From: Deltaproteobacteria bacterium RBG_13_43_22
GTDB lineage: Bacteria > Desulfobacterota > RBG-13-43-22
Direction of reading: 5' to 3'
NCBI GenBank assembly: GCA_001797675.1
Contig: MGQB01000031.1
Location: forward strand, 62,001 to 126,000
Length of the DNA stretch: 64,000 bases
The position numbers were made by a program, and so were the translations under genes. Within the stretch, counting starts at the first letter, position 1. The number at the start of each line of letters is the position of its first letter. Shown piece after piece: positions 33,163 through 43,860 of the stretch. The notes under the pieces are model-generated. The model was not told the origin of the DNA. It worked only from the letters and a program-made list of their open reading frames with translations, and did not search any database.

Positions 33163-33561
33163 ATGAATATGCATATTTTGATTGTCGAAGACCACAAGGC
33201 CCTTCGGAAATCTTTAAGGGAGTGGCTGGGAGGGGTTTTCCCTCAGTGTGATTTTTTCGAAGCGGCCAGCGGTGAGGAAGCCATAGAAATATGCCGGGAC
33301 ATTACACCCGATTTGATTTTGATGGACATCGGTCTGCCCAGGCTGAATGGTATCGGAACCACTAAAAGTCTTTTAACCATGGTGCCAAATACCCTGGTGG
33401 TTATATTGACCATCCATGAGGACGAAGCCTATAGGTCCGAGGCCATGTCGGCCGGTGCCAGCGCCTTTGTCCCGAAGAGGGTGATGAAAACCGAATTGAT
33501 CCCTACCATAAAAAGGCTGTTAGCTGCATCTGGACATAAAGGATCAAAGGGGATGAAATGA
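33163..33561 (+). CDS. Single-domain response regulator
   Basis: A 132-residue receiver with the acidic pair in IVEDHKALRKS, phospho-acceptor Asp in LILMDIGLPR and the conserved Lys in VPKRVM. No output domain. Its stop overlaps the start of the GAF/HD-GYP gene by four bases (ATGA), so the two are translationally coupled and probably work together. Upstream is the 124 bp repeat, so the promoter may lie in or before it. Confidence 0.88.
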   Translation: MNMHILIVEDHKALRKSLREWLGGVFPQCDFFEAASGEEAIEICRDITPDLILMDIGLPRLNGIGTTKSLLTMVPNTLVVILTIHEDEAYRSEAMSAGASAFVPKRVMKTELIPTIKRLLAASGHKGSKGMK

Positions 33562-36248
33562 ACCATAAAAATAAAATGTTTGAAATGAAAAAACCAAAGA
33601 AGTCGGAAGAAAAAGAGAGTAGCGAACGACTGCTGAGGAATACCGTAGAGGAGAAACTGGTGAGTTTTTCCGGTGCGTCATCGAAGATGAAAAAAAGGGC
33701 ACCTGAGGATGTTATCCATGAACTCCAGGTGCACCAGATCGAGCTGAAGATGCAGAATGAGGAACTCCGAAAGTCGCAGCTTGCTCTGGAGGAATCCAGG
33801 CAAAGGTTTGCAGACCTATATGATTTTTCCCCGATGGGGTACTTTACCCTCACCCCGGCGGCCCTGATTAAAGAGGTGAACCTCACCGGCGCAATACTCC
33901 TGGGGGAGGACCGAAGAAAACTGATCAACTCCCGGTTTCGGAGAATGGTAACGACCCAAGACCAGGACCTGTGGGATAATCATTTCCTGAGTGTGTTAAA
34001 GCAGGGAAAGAAGCAGACTTGCGACCTTATGCTCAAGCGGCAGGATGGTTCTTTCTTTCAGGCCGGTTTGGAAAGCATCCGGATGGAGGTGAGCGGGGAA
34101 GCAACGGTGATCCATACCGCAGTAACCGACATCACCGAGCGCAAGCAAGCTGAAGAACGGGAACGACTTGCACGGGAGGTGCTGGACCTGCTGAATCGGA
34201 AAGAGGAGGTGGCGGACTCGATCTCGGATATTTTATTGATGGTCAAGAGCCATACCAATTTCGAAGCCGTTGGGATCCGTTTAAGTGAAGGTGATGATTT
34301 CCCGTATTACCAGACCAATGGTTTTAGTGAGGACTTCCTAATCGCTGAACGGTCTCTGTGCCTCTATGATGAAGAGGGGAATATCGTGAGTGACGAAGTG
34401 GGGAACCCGGTGCTGGAGTGCATGTGCGGGAACATTCTGCGCGGCCGGACCAATGACAAACTGCCGTTTTTTACCAAGGGCGGCAGCTTCTGGACCAACA
34501 GCACCACAAAACTCCTGGCCTCAACTACGGAAAAGGATCGCCAGTCACCTACACGCAATCGCTGCAACAGAGAAGGCTACGAATCCGTGGCCCTCATTCC
34601 TCTTCGATTCGGTGACAAAATTATCGGACTATTGCAGCTTAATGATCGCCGTGTTGACCGGTTCAACGCGGAAATGATCCGATTCTTTGAAGGACTAGGG
34701 GCCAGCATCGGCATCGCACTTTCACGCAAGCGGGGGCAGGAGGAACTACAGGAGAACCTGCATAAAAATTCCACCCAGAACGAAATAGCAAGAATTTTTC
34801 TCAACGTTCCGGATGAGAAAATGTATGCCGAAGTGTTAAAGGTAATCCTCCGTGAGATGGAAAGTAAGTACGGCGTCTTTGGTTACCTTGACGAACACGG
34901 CACTTTCATCGCTCCATCAATGACCAGGGGCATCTGGGACAAGTGTCAGCTACCCGATAAGACGATTGTCTTTCCCAGGGAGACTTGGGGTGACAGTATC
35001 TGGGGCAGGGCTATCCTCGAAAAACGCAGTCTATGGAAAAACGAACCCAGGAAGGTCCCCCAGGGACATATCCCTATCGAGAATATTTTGTGTGTGCCCA
35101 TTCTTTTTAGGGAGGAGGCCATTGCCGAGTTCCAAGTGGCAAACAGGCAGGGAGGATACGGAGAAGCCAATAAAGAATGGCTGGAGGGGATAGCTGAATT
35201 CATAGCCCCGGTTTTAAGGGCCAGACTGGAAAGGGACCTAAATGAAACGCAGCGCAAACAGACGGAGGAGACGCTCAGGCTATCCGAGGAAAAAATCTCT
35301 AAGGCCTTCCAGGCTAGCCCGGACTGGATGACCATAAGCACTTTTGAAGAAGGACGATATATTGATGTAAATGATGCCTTTGTAGAATCGTCCGGTTTCA
35401 TTCGGGAAGAAGCTTTAGGAAAAACTTTAATTGATTTGGGCATATTGGTGGATCCTCATGATCGGGACCGGGCCGTGGAGATTATCAGGAAAGAAGGATG
35501 TCTTAAAAACTTTGAATCCAAGATACGTATAAAATCAGGGAAGGTCAGGATCATGCTCTGGTCCGCTGAGACCTTTGATTTTAAGGGCCAGAAATACGTT
35601 ACCAGTACGAAACGGGACATCACGGAACTACGAAAAGCCCAGGAGAATCTTGAGCAAGCCCTGGAAAACATCCGCCGGGCCTTGGGGGGTACTATAGAGG
35701 CTGTGGCTATGACTTCGGAAGTCAGGGACCCTTACACCGCCGGTCATCAAAAGCGGGTCGCCAATTTATCCAGGGTCATCGCACAGGAAATGGGCCTCCT
35801 AGAAGACCAGGTGAACGGCCTGCAAATGGCCGGAGCAATCCATGACCTGGGGAAAATATCCGTTCCCGCTGAAATCCTAAGCAAGCCCACCAAATTATCC
35901 AATATTGAGTTCAGCCTGATTAAAAACCACTCTCAAATTGGATACGACATCCTGAAAGATATTGATTTTCCCTGGCCCATAGCCCGGATCGTCCTGGAGC
36001 ATCATGAAAGAATGAATGGGTCCGGGTATCCTAATGGTTTGACTGGAGATCAACTCCGCCCGGAGACTAAGATTCTAATGGTGGCCGACGTGGTCGAGGC
36101 CATGGCTTCCTACCGCCCCTATCGTCCCGCATTAGGGATTGAGGCGGCCCTGGAGGAGATCGAAAAGAACAAGGGGATTTTGTACGACTTCCGGGTGGTG
36201 GAAACCTGTTCAGGGTTGTTCAGGGAGAAGGGGTTTTCTTTCGGGTGA
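33558..36248 (+). CDS. PAS-GAF-GAF-PAS-HD-GYP cyclic di-GMP phosphodiesterase
   Basis: An 896-residue soluble protein. The shared helix plus PAS (about 45-195) is followed by two GAF-like domains (about 205-395 and 405-555; the first contains CMCGNILRG), a PAS (about 575-690) and HD-GYP (about 710-890) with His762-Asp763 and GYP at 823-825. The catalytic residues look complete. The last 180 residues nearly equal those of the protein at 19697, and the N-terminus equals those at 27630 and 28908, so the gene looks assembled from local modules. Confidence 0.9.
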   Translation: MNHKNKMFEMKKPKKSEEKESSERLLRNTVEEKLVSFSGASSKMKKRAPEDVIHELQVHQIELKMQNEELRKSQLALEESRQRFADLYDFSPMGYFTLTPAALIKEVNLTGAILLGEDRRKLINSRFRRMVTTQDQDLWDNHFLSVLKQGKKQTCDLMLKRQDGSFFQAGLESIRMEVSGEATVIHTAVTDITERKQAEERERLAREVLDLLNRKEEVADSISDILLMVKSHTNFEAVGIRLSEGDDFPYYQTNGFSEDFLIAERSLCLYDEEGNIVSDEVGNPVLECMCGNILRGRTNDKLPFFTKGGSFWTNSTTKLLASTTEKDRQSPTRNRCNREGYESVALIPLRFGDKIIGLLQLNDRRVDRFNAEMIRFFEGLGASIGIALSRKRGQEELQENLHKNSTQNEIARIFLNVPDEKMYAEVLKVILREMESKYGVFGYLDEHGTFIAPSMTRGIWDKCQLPDKTIVFPRETWGDSIWGRAILEKRSLWKNEPRKVPQGHIPIENILCVPILFREEAIAEFQVANRQGGYGEANKEWLEGIAEFIAPVLRARLERDLNETQRKQTEETLRLSEEKISKAFQASPDWMTISTFEEGRYIDVNDAFVESSGFIREEALGKTLIDLGILVDPHDRDRAVEIIRKEGCLKNFESKIRIKSGKVRIMLWSAETFDFKGQKYVTSTKRDITELRKAQENLEQALENIRRALGGTIEAVAMTSEVRDPYTAGHQKRVANLSRVIAQEMGLLEDQVNGLQMAGAIHDLGKISVPAEILSKPTKLSNIEFSLIKNHSQIGYDILKDIDFPWPIARIVLEHHERMNGSGYPNGLTGDQLRPETKILMVADVVEAMASYRPYRPALGIEAALEEIEKNKGILYDFRVVETCSGLFREKGFSFG

Positions 36249-36300
36249 TACTGGATGCTGGATTAAGGGATTGAGGGATTGAGGGATTGAGGAATGAAAA
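36247..36300. repeat. GGATGCTGGAT/GGGATTGA array
   Basis: An ATACTGGATGCTGGATT outer end leads into three GGGATTGA units. No right arm is found before the next gene; GCGGGTT- and ATTTCGG-type units follow to about 36390. Confidence 0.65.
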
Positions 36301-36478
36301 GAATAAAAAATGCGGGTTGTGAGTTGCGGGTTGGTACCATGTTGGATTGGGGAGCCTATGAATTTCGGAGTGCGGATTTCGGGATGTAAAAGAAAGGGTG
36401 AGGATGAGGGTGGAAGGTCATTACGTTCATTTGACTTGTTGATTTCATGTCGGGTTTTTACATTGAAGGGGTTTACTT

Positions 36479-37291
36479 ATGACGAAACGGGCTAAGTGTA
36501 TTGTCTTTACCAATCAAAAAGGCGGAACGGGAAAGACGACTTCATGCATCAGTGTTGCAGGATTTCTGGCGAAAACCGGGAATACCGTCCTGGTGGTAGA
36601 TTTTGATCCCCATGCCAATGCCACATCGGGCCTGGGGATTGACGGCACCTCTCTTAAATATTCCATTTACGACGCTGTCCTGAGCCAATGCAACGGCTAT
36701 CAAAGAGTCTCCCTTACCCAGGTGATCCTTGACACGGGGATAGAAAATCTTCACCTGGCCCCTTCAGAGCCGGACTTCATTGCCGCCGAGGTGATTATAC
36801 AGGACGAAAACGATAAGACCGCTATTCTTAACAAAACGATAGAGGTTATGCGTTCCAGTTATGATTATATCCTTATTGACCTTCCGCCCACGTCGGGACT
36901 CCTTACTATTAACGGGCTCTGCGCCTGCGACCATGCCGTCATTGTTCTTGACCCGTGCATCTACTCGCTTGAAGCCTTCGACGGTCTGAGAACTTTGTTC
37001 AATGTTATTCTGGAAATGACCGGGCATCCTATAGACCGGATTACCGTAGTCCTCAACAAATATGTAAAGCAAGACGATGTGTTTAAGATCCTCTTGGGGA
37101 GGCATACCCCATCCGAGGAGATTGAAGCAGCGCTGAGGAAAACCTGTAAAGACGTTTTTACCATTCCTGAATCGGCGAAGATTTATGAGTCTCAGAAGGC
37201 CGGCCTCCCGATATCGCATTATGCACCATCGGATAGGGCCGGCAGGGCTTATGAGGTATTGACCCGGCATATTAAAAATCACTCCTCATGA
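36479..37291 (+). CDS. ParA/Soj-family partition ATPase
   Basis: A 270-residue deviant Walker-type ATPase: KGGTGKTTSCISVAGFLA with the signature lysine, VVDFDPHANATSGLG, and LIDLPPTSGLLT. No ParB or centromere-like repeats follow, so plasmid partition is unlikely. It directly precedes a soluble chemoreceptor and the che genes. In Rhodobacter sphaeroides the ParA-like PpfA, encoded with the cytoplasmic receptor TlpT, spaces cytoplasmic chemosensory clusters; a comparable role is inferred here. GAAGGGG precedes the ATG. Confidence 0.9.
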   Translation: MTKRAKCIVFTNQKGGTGKTTSCISVAGFLAKTGNTVLVVDFDPHANATSGLGIDGTSLKYSIYDAVLSQCNGYQRVSLTQVILDTGIENLHLAPSEPDFIAAEVIIQDENDKTAILNKTIEVMRSSYDYILIDLPPTSGLLTINGLCACDHAVIVLDPCIYSLEAFDGLRTLFNVILEMTGHPIDRITVVLNKYVKQDDVFKILLGRHTPSEEIEAALRKTCKDVFTIPESAKIYESQKAGLPISHYAPSDRAGRAYEVLTRHIKNHSS

Positions 37292-37295
37292 AGTG

Positions 37296-37430
37296 TTGGG
37301 ATGCTGGATACTTAAATTGAGGGATTAAGGAATTGCGAATTGAGGAATTGATTGTACTTAATTCCCCTATTTTTTAATTCCTAAATCCCTAAATTTCAGA
37401 ATCCCGTATCGAATATCCAGCATCACTCCG
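37296..37430. repeat. Composite inverted repeat with outer GGATGCTGGAT and inner GGAATTGA arms
   Basis: The outer left arm GGGATGCTGGATAC (37298-37311) pairs with GTATCGAATATCCAGCATC (about 37406-37425). Inner AATTGAGG units pair with TAATTCCC/TAAATCCC units. The centre is TTGTACTT. This is the clearest two-layer example. Confidence 0.82.
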
Positions 37431-37519
37431 TTGGAGCGATTGGACCCGAGATAATAAAAAGTCAGCCATAAATCTTTAGATTGCAAAGTGCAAGCACCTA
37501 AAAAAGGAGGGCATGAAAA

Positions 37520-40500
37520 ATGGATGAGGTTAAGAAGGTCAGGAAATCAGGCAGTTCGGTCTTTTTCAACAAAGAAGGCGATGAACCTTCCCAGGATACA
37601 ACCGGTTTAGTGCCCCCTATGACCGGTGTGAATTCTGATTCAGGCATCAACCAAAAGCTGAAGGCGCTCCTTGCCGCAATGAAAGAGATGAAAAAGGGCA
37701 ATTTCACCCTTCGGCTCGATGTCGAATCAGACGGAATCATGGAAGAAATCGGCAATACCTTCAATGATATTGTAGAAATGAATGAGAACATGACCGCTGA
37801 ATTCATTCGGGTGAGTAAAATTATCGGAGAGGAAGGCAATGTTACGGAACGGGCAACGGTTGGAACAGCCACGGGCTCCTGGAAAACGGGGATTGAGGCG
37901 ATCAACAGCCTGATCAACAACCTTGCTCAGCCGTCTGCGGAGATTGCCCGTGTTATTGCGGCTGTTGCCGAGGGCAACCTTTCCAAAAAGATGTCCATTG
38001 AACTTGAAGGGAGGGCCCTGAAGGGTGAATTCTTAAGAATCGGCAACAGGGTCAATACCATGGTTGATCAGCTGAGCACCTTCGCCTCCGAGGTGACCCG
38101 GGTGTCCAGGGAGGTCGGCATAGAAGGCAAACTCGGCGGCCAGGCACAAGTCCCCGGGGTAGGCGGCACCTGGAAAGAGCTGACGGATAATGTGAACATG
38201 ATGGCATCCAACCTTACCGATCAAGTGAGGAATATCGCTGTGGTGACCACCTCGGTGGCCAACGGTGATCTGTCTCAGAAGGTGACGGTTGATGTCAAAG
38301 GCGAGATACTTGAATTAAAAAATACCGTAAACAAGATGGTGGATAATCTAAACATCTTTGCCGGCGAGGTGACCCGTGTGGCCAGGGAGGTCGGCACAGA
38401 CGGAAAACTCGGCGGCCAGGCCGTGGTTCCCGGAGTAGGCGGCACCTGGAAGGATTTAACGGACAATGTCAATGCCATGGCGGCCAGCCTTACCTCACAG
38501 GTGAGAGATATCGCCAAGGTGACCACTGCGGTGGCCAACGGGGACCTCTCTCAAAAGGTGACCGTTGATGTCAAAGGCGAAATGCTTGAATTAAAGAATA
38601 CGGCCAACAAGATGGTCGATAATCTCAGTACCTTTGCCGGCGAGGTAACCCGGGTGGCCAAGGAGGTCGGCACCGAAGGGAAGCTCGGCGGTCAGGCCGA
38701 GGTCCCCGGTGTAGCCGGTACCTGGAAAGATTTAACGGACAATGTCAATGCCATGGCGGCCAGCCTTACCTCGCAGGTGCGGGATATCGCCAAGGTGACC
38801 ACCTCGGTTGCCACAGGGGACTTGACCCAGAAGATCACCGTTGAGGCCAAGGGTGAAATCCTTCAGTTGAAGGATACCATCAATAAGATGGTAGATCAGT
38901 TGAGCAGTTTTGCCTCGGAGGTGACCCGGGTGGCCAAGGAGGTCGGGACCGAAGGAAAGCTGGGCGGCCAGGCGGAGGTAAGAGGGGTCGGCGGTACCTG
39001 GAAGGACTTAACGGAAAATGTCAACATGATGGCGGCCAACCTCACCAACCAGGTTCGCAATATTGCCGTGGTTACCACCGCCGTTGCCAACGGCGACCTT
39101 GACCAGCAGATCACCGTTGAGGCCAAGGGGGAGATACTGCAGTTGAAAGAAACCATCAACAAGATGGTTGACCAGTTGAGAACCTTTGCCGGCGAGGTGA
39201 TTCGTGTGGCCAGGGAGGTCGGCATTGAGGGAAAGCTGGGCGGCCAGGCTGAGGTGAAGGGGGTCGGCGGTGCCTGGAAGGATTTAACGGAAAATGTCAA
39301 CATGATGGCAGCCAACCTCACCAACCAGGTCCGTAATATTGCCGTGGTCACCACCGCGGTAGCCAACGGGGAACTCACCCAAAAGATCACCGTTGAAGCC
39401 CAGGGTGAGATCCTTCAGTTGAAAGAAACCATCAACAAGATGGTTGATCAGTTAAGCAGCTTTGCTTCCGAGGTGACCCGGGTATCCAGGGAGGTCGGGA
39501 GCGAAGGGAAACTGGGCGGACAGGCCGAGGTGAAAGAGGTCGGCGGAACCTGGAAAGAACTGACTGACAACGTGAACATGATGGCGGCAAACCTGACCAG
39601 TCAGGTCCGAAATATCGCGGTGGTCACCACGGCCGTGGCCAACGGGGAACTTTCCCAGAAAGTCACCGTTGATGTCAAAGGCGAGATACTGGAGTTGAAG
39701 AATACCGTGAACAAGATGGTCGATAACCTGAACATCTTCGCCGGCGAGGTGACCCGGGTGGCCAAGGAGGTCGGGACCGAAGGCAAACTCGGCGGACAGG
39801 CCGAGGTCCCCGGTGTAGGAGGCACCTGGAAAGAACTGACTGACAACGTGAATGCCATGGCGGCCAGCCTTACTTCCCAGGTGAGGGATATTGCCAAAGT
39901 GACCACAGCCGTGGCCAACGGAGAGCTTTCCCAGAAGATCACTGTTGAAGCCAAGGGTGAAATCCTTGAATTGAAGGATACGATCAATAAGATGGTGGAC
40001 CAGTTGAGCACTTTTGCTTCGGAAGTGACCCGGGTTTCCAAAGAGGTCGGGACCGAAGGCAAACTGGGCGGTCAGGCCGAGGTCAAGGGGGTAGGGGGCA
40101 CCTGGAAGGAGCTTACTGAAAATGTGAACATGATGGCGGAAAACCTGACCAGTCAGGTCCGAAATATCGCGGTGGTGACCACGGCCGTGGCCAACGGGGA
40201 GCTTTCCCAGAAGATCACCGTTGAAGCCAAGGGTGAAATTCTTGAATTGAAGGACACCATAAACAAGATGGTGGACCAGTTGAGCACTTTCGCTTCCGAG
40301 GTGACCCGGGTATCCCGGGAAGTCGGGACCGAAGGCAAACTGGGAGGCCAGGCCGAGGTCAAGGGGGTAGGGGGCACCTGGAAGGATTTAACGGACAACG
40401 TCAATGCCATGGCCGCCAGCCTTACCTCGCAGGTGCGGGATATCGCCAAGGTGACCACGGCCGTGGCTAACGGGGACCTCTCCCAGCAGATCACCGTGGA

Positions 40501-42796
40501 GGCCAGAGGGGAGATTCTCCAGTTGAAGGATACCATCAATAAGATGGTGGACCAGTTGAGCAGCTTTGCCTCCGAAGTAACCCGGGTATCCCGGGAGGTC
40601 GGCACCGAAGGCAAACTGGGCGGCCAGGCCGAGGTGAGGGGGGTAGGCGGTACCTGGAAAGAACTGACCGACAACGTGAACATGATGGCGGCCAACCTTA
40701 CCAGTCAGGTCCGAAATATCGCGGTAGTGACCACGGCCGTGGCCAACGGGGAACTTTCCCAGAAAGTCACCGTTGATGTCAAGGGTGAGATACTGGAATT
40801 AAAGAATACCGTGAACAATATGGTCGATAATCTGAACATCTTCGCCGGCGAGGTAACCCGGGTGGCCAAGGAGGTCGGGACCGAAGGAAAGTTAGGCGGC
40901 CAGGCAGACGTCAAAGGGGTAGGCGGGACCTGGAAGGATTTAACGGATAACGTCAATGCCATGGCCGCCAGCCTTACCTCGCAGGTGCGGGATATCGCCA
41001 AGGTGACCACGGCCGTGGCCAACGGGGAACTTTCCCAGAAGATCACCGTTGAAGCCAAAGGCGAAATTCTTGAATTGAAGGACACGATAAACAAGATGGT
41101 GGACCAATTGAGCACTTTTGCTTCGGAAGTGACCCGGGTTTCCAAAGAGGTCGGCATAGAAGGGAAACTCGGCGGACAGGCCCAGGTAAGAGGGGTGGGC
41201 GGTACCTGGAAAGAACTGACCGACAACGTCAACATGATGGCGGCCAACCTTACCAATCAGGTCCGAAATATCGCGGTGGTGACCACGGCCGTGGCCAACG
41301 GGGAGCTTTCCCAGAAGATCACCGTTGAAGCGCAAGGGGAAATACTCCAGTTAAAAGATACCATAAACAGGATGGTGGATAACCTCAACATCTTTGCCGG
41401 CGAAGTGACCCGGGTGGCCAGGGAGGTCGGGACCGAAGGGAAACTCGGCGGACAGGCCCAGGTCCCCGGGGTTGCCGGCACCTGGAAAGAGCTGACCGAC
41501 AACGTCAATGCCATGGCGGCCAGCCTTACCTCGCAGGTGCGGGATATATCGAAGGTCACCATAGCCATTGCCAACGGGGACCTTTCCAAAAAGATCACCG
41601 TTGAAGCCCGCGGCGAAATCCTTGAATTAAAGAACACCATCAACGGCATGGTTGACAATTTGAACAATATCATCGGGGATATCAATGCCGTTATGTCCAT
41701 GGTAGGCGAGGGGGTGCTTTCGCGGATGATCGAGGTTGACTCCTCAGGCGAATTTGCTTCCATGGTTGACGGCATTAACAGCACCATTGAAAGCCTGAAA
41801 GGCATCGTTTCGGAACTCCGGGAAGCCGGAATAAACATAGGGTCTGTTTCCCAGAAGACCCTAAGCGCAGGGCAGGAAATGAATGCCCTGTTATCCCAGC
41901 TTTCCAGTTCTATCGAACAGATAGCCGATGGCGCCAAGGCTCAGGCTCAACAGATTGTCGAGGCCTCAAGGGAAAGCGAGGGGGTTGGAAAGACCGCTTC
42001 CAATACGCTGACCCAGGCGGAGAGCATGAACCAGTACACGGAAGTAGCCAACAAGGCTACGGGTGAAGGCAGTAAGGCCATGGAAGAGACTATTAAAAAC
42101 ACAGACCTGATGCTGGAAGGCTCGAATGAGTCGGTCGGCAGAATTGAGTCTCTTAGCAAAAGCAGGGAACAAATACAGGAAATTGTCGATGTGATCCGGG
42201 ATATTGCCACCCAAACCAATATCCTGGCTATTAATGCCGCTATCGAGGCGGTTCGGGCGGGCAAGCAGGGAAAAGGTTTTGCTGTGGTTGCCGAAGAGGT
42301 AAAAACCCTGTCTGCTGACAGTAAAGTTCAGGCAAAAAAGATATCCACCCTGGTTCAGTCTGTACTTAGAGAAACACAGGATACGGCCTTAACGATCAAG
42401 ACCATGGCCGGAAATGTCGGTCTGGTGAAGGGTTCTATCGAATCAACCTCCCGGGCCTTTAAAGATACCAACCTCTCGATCGAAGTGACCTCCGGAACGG
42501 CCAAAGAAATCTCGGTGGCAGCCGCCGATCAGAAGAGGAGCATCGATGCGGTTTCCCAGAGCCTTGACAAGATAAGCGGTATTGCTGCCGATACCTCCAC
42601 CTCCGCTACACAGTCGGCTGAAGGCTCAAAAAGACTGCTGGGAAAAATGCAGGAACTGACCGCTATTGCCACCAACCTGGCCGATATGTCGGACAAGTTT
42701 CAGAAGACCGTGGAACGGTTTACCGTTGAGGAAGAAGGAGATCTGAAAAAAACTCAACCGGGGATGAAAAGGCATACGGCAGGTGAAAGATCGTAG
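37520..42796 (+). CDS. Giant cytoplasmic poly-HAMP chemoreceptor
   Basis: 1758 residues with no membrane segment or signal peptide. Residues 1-140 are unique. HAMP-like units start at about 140, followed by twelve full 92-residue units (residues 216-1319), a thirteenth partial unit and more HAMP-type coil to about 1430. Each unit holds two HAMP-like halves ([20 protein letters not shown] and [20 protein letters not shown]), as in fungal Nik1 kinases. The C-terminus is a methyl-accepting signalling domain with the CheA/CheW-binding tip [20 protein letters not shown] near 1560-1580. AAAGGAGGG fits the ATG at 37520; an ATG at 37513 stops after four codons. It should form a cytoplasmic receptor array. 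Confidence 0.93.
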   Translation: MDEVKKVRKSGSSVFFNKEGDEPSQDTTGLVPPMTGVNSDSGINQKLKALLAAMKEMKKGNFTLRLDVESDGIMEEIGNTFNDIVEMNENMTAEFIRVSKIIGEEGNVTERATVGTATGSWKTGIEAINSLINNLAQPSAEIARVIAAVAEGNLSKKMSIELEGRALKGEFLRIGNRVNTMVDQLSTFASEVTRVSREVGIEGKLGGQAQVPGVGGTWKELTDNVNMMASNLTDQVRNIAVVTTSVANGDLSQKVTVDVKGEILELKNTVNKMVDNLNIFAGEVTRVAREVGTDGKLGGQAVVPGVGGTWKDLTDNVNAMAASLTSQVRDIAKVTTAVANGDLSQKVTVDVKGEMLELKNTANKMVDNLSTFAGEVTRVAKEVGTEGKLGGQAEVPGVAGTWKDLTDNVNAMAASLTSQVRDIAKVTTSVATGDLTQKITVEAKGEILQLKDTINKMVDQLSSFASEVTRVAKEVGTEGKLGGQAEVRGVGGTWKDLTENVNMMAANLTNQVRNIAVVTTAVANGDLDQQITVEAKGEILQLKETINKMVDQLRTFAGEVIRVAREVGIEGKLGGQAEVKGVGGAWKDLTENVNMMAANLTNQVRNIAVVTTAVANGELTQKITVEAQGEILQLKETINKMVDQLSSFASEVTRVSREVGSEGKLGGQAEVKEVGGTWKELTDNVNMMAANLTSQVRNIAVVTTAVANGELSQKVTVDVKGEILELKNTVNKMVDNLNIFAGEVTRVAKEVGTEGKLGGQAEVPGVGGTWKELTDNVNAMAASLTSQVRDIAKVTTAVANGELSQKITVEAKGEILELKDTINKMVDQLSTFASEVTRVSKEVGTEGKLGGQAEVKGVGGTWKELTENVNMMAENLTSQVRNIAVVTTAVANGELSQKITVEAKGEILELKDTINKMVDQLSTFASEVTRVSREVGTEGKLGGQAEVKGVGGTWKDLTDNVNAMAASLTSQVRDIAKVTTAVANGDLSQQITVEARGEILQLKDTINKMVDQLSSFASEVTRVSREVGTEGKLGGQAEVRGVGGTWKELTDNVNMMAANLTSQVRNIAVVTTAVANGELSQKVTVDVKGEILELKNTVNNMVDNLNIFAGEVTRVAKEVGTEGKLGGQADVKGVGGTWKDLTDNVNAMAASLTSQVRDIAKVTTAVANGELSQKITVEAKGEILELKDTINKMVDQLSTFASEVTRVSKEVGIEGKLGGQAQVRGVGGTWKELTDNVNMMAANLTNQVRNIAVVTTAVANGELSQKITVEAQGEILQLKDTINRMVDNLNIFAGEVTRVAREVGTEGKLGGQAQVPGVAGTWKELTDNVNAMAASLTSQVRDISKVTIAIANGDLSKKITVEARGEILELKNTINGMVDNLNNIIGDINAVMSMVGEGVLSRMIEVDSSGEFASMVDGINSTIESLKGIVSELREAGINIGSVSQKTLSAGQEMNALLSQLSSSIEQIADGAKAQAQQIVEASRESEGVGKTASNTLTQAESMNQYTEVANKATGEGSKAMEETIKNTDLMLEGSNESVGRIESLSKSREQIQEIVDVIRDIATQTNILAINAAIEAVRAGKQGKGFAVVAEEVKTLSADSKVQAKKISTLVQSVLRETQDTALTIKTMAGNVGLVKGSIESTSRAFKDTNLSIEVTSGTAKEISVAAADQKRSIDAVSQSLDKISGIAADTSTSATQSAEGSKRLLGKMQELTAIATNLADMSDKFQKTVERFTVEEEGDLKKTQPGMKRHTAGERS
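38165..41476 (+). repeat. Twelve tandem 276 bp coding repeats
   Basis: GTWK/GAWK codons mark each unit boundary, and 38165 plus 12 x 276 lands exactly on the start of unit 13 (41477). No indel has occurred in any unit. Units alternate between an NVNMMA...NIAVVTT form and an NVNAMA...DIAKVTT form, but not strictly. Non-adjacent units such as 6 and 10 are more alike than neighbours, pointing to block duplication or gene conversion. Confidence 0.95.
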
Positions 42797-42816
42797 CAGA
42801 AAGCGAGAGCATAAGA

Positions 42817-42915
42817 CGGTTACGGGTTGCGGGTTGATTCCATTTCGGATTGCGGAATAAAAAGAATAAAAATATGCGGGTTGGTTTTTAACCCGTAACC
42901 CGCAACCCGAATCAG
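42817..42915. repeat. GCGGGTT-type inverted repeat
   Basis: The left arm at about 42818-42838 (GGTTACGGGTTGCGGGTTG) pairs with the right arm at 42890-42910 (AACCCGTAACCCGCAACCCG). It lies between the chemoreceptor and cheW. Confidence 0.82.
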
Positions 42916-42942
42916 CCTAACGAACAAGAAAGGGGGTAAATT

Positions 42943-43482
42943 ATGCCCGGTCAGATATTGAGAGATGAGATGGAAGCCGAAGAGGTCGAACAGGACCAGT
43001 ATATTGTTTTTAAAATACAAAACCAGGAATTTGGTATTCAGGCCATGTGGGTTCAGGAAATCTCAAGACCATTGGAAATAACGCTGGTTCCCAGTTCACT
43101 TCCCTATATTGAAGGGGTAACCAATCTTCGCGGCAAGTTGGCTACTATTATCAATTTTCGCAAGAAATTTGCCTTTGATGAAAAAGAACAAGACGAAGAC
43201 ACCCGCTTTGTCATTATAGAACACCTCGGGTTTCCTAAAGGCATCATTGTGGATTCGGTTGAAGAGGTTATAAAGATAGGGGATGATTTAGTGCAGGAAC
43301 TGCCCGAATCAACCAGCGCCATGACTCAAGGGGAATATATAAAAGGCATAGGCATGCTGGACAAAAGAATGATTATCATGCTGAACGTGGAGAAGGTTCT
43401 CGAAAAAATAGAGGCGATCGAACCCGAAGCGTTAAAGCAGGTCATAGACGAGGTTAAAAAAATAGAGCCGACTAAAGAGTAA
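42943..43482 (+). CDS. cheW: Chemotaxis adaptor CheW
   Basis: A 179-residue coupling protein that links receptor and CheA. It matches the CheW fold: QYIVFKIQNQEFGIQAMWVQEI at the N-terminus, then the conserved GVTNLRGKLATIINFRKKF loop, then IIVDSVEEVIKI. A 45-residue acidic C-terminal tail (from about residue 138) is slightly longer than usual. AAAGGGGG lies before the ATG. The next gene starts 16 bp later, so they form one operon. Confidence 0.94.
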   Translation: MPGQILRDEMEAEEVEQDQYIVFKIQNQEFGIQAMWVQEISRPLEITLVPSSLPYIEGVTNLRGKLATIINFRKKFAFDEKEQDEDTRFVIIEHLGFPKGIIVDSVEEVIKIGDDLVQELPESTSAMTQGEYIKGIGMLDKRMIIMLNVEKVLEKIEAIEPEALKQVIDEVKKIEPTKE

Positions 43483-43497
43483 TCAGGAGGATAAGAA

Positions 43498-43860
43498 ATG
43501 GCAAAGATTATGATTGTGGATGATGCATCTTTTATGAGGAGTTCCTTGAAGTATATTATTGAAAAGCATGGGCATACGGTGGTCGGGGCTGCGGCCGACG
43601 GGAAGGAGGCCATCGCTCTCTATCCGGAACTGACCCCCGATCTGGTCACCCTTGATATTCTCATGAAGGGAATGGATGGCCTGACCACATTAAAAGCACT
43701 GATAAAACAGGACCCTCAGGCCAAAGTCCTCATGGTCACTGCGATTGGACAGGAATCAAAACAGGAAGAGGCCAGGAAATTAGGGGCATCCGGTTATATA
43801 AGAAAACCATTTAAACCGGAAGATGTAACTGAAGAGATTGATAGGGTGCTGGGAACTTAA
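43498..43860 (+). CDS. CheY-like single-domain response regulator
   Basis: A 120-residue receiver with Asp8-Asp9, phospho-acceptor Asp53 (VTLDILMKGMDG), and the Lys in IRKPFKPED. All catalytic positions are intact. It lies between cheW and cheB with AGGAGGA before the start. It is the natural phospho-output of this CheA, and is closely similar to the degenerate receiver at 58787. Confidence 0.92.
   Translation: MAKIMIVDDASFMRSSLKYIIEKHGHTVVGAAADGKEAIALYPELTPDLVTLDILMKGMDGLTTLKALIKQDPQAKVLMVTAIGQESKQEEARKLGASGYIRKPFKPEDVTEEIDRVLGT

Noticed and set aside
33012-33251. A 79-residue frame covering the 124 bp repeat
   Set aside because: It consists of the repeat plus an out-of-frame part of the response regulator.
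36479-37291. Plasmid partition locus
   Set aside because: No parB or iterated centromere sites adjacent; the next genes are chemosensory.
37520-42796. Long minus-strand open frames opposite the HAMP array
   Set aside because: They recur with the 276 bp period and are the antisense shadow of a strongly biased repeat; none has independent domain support.
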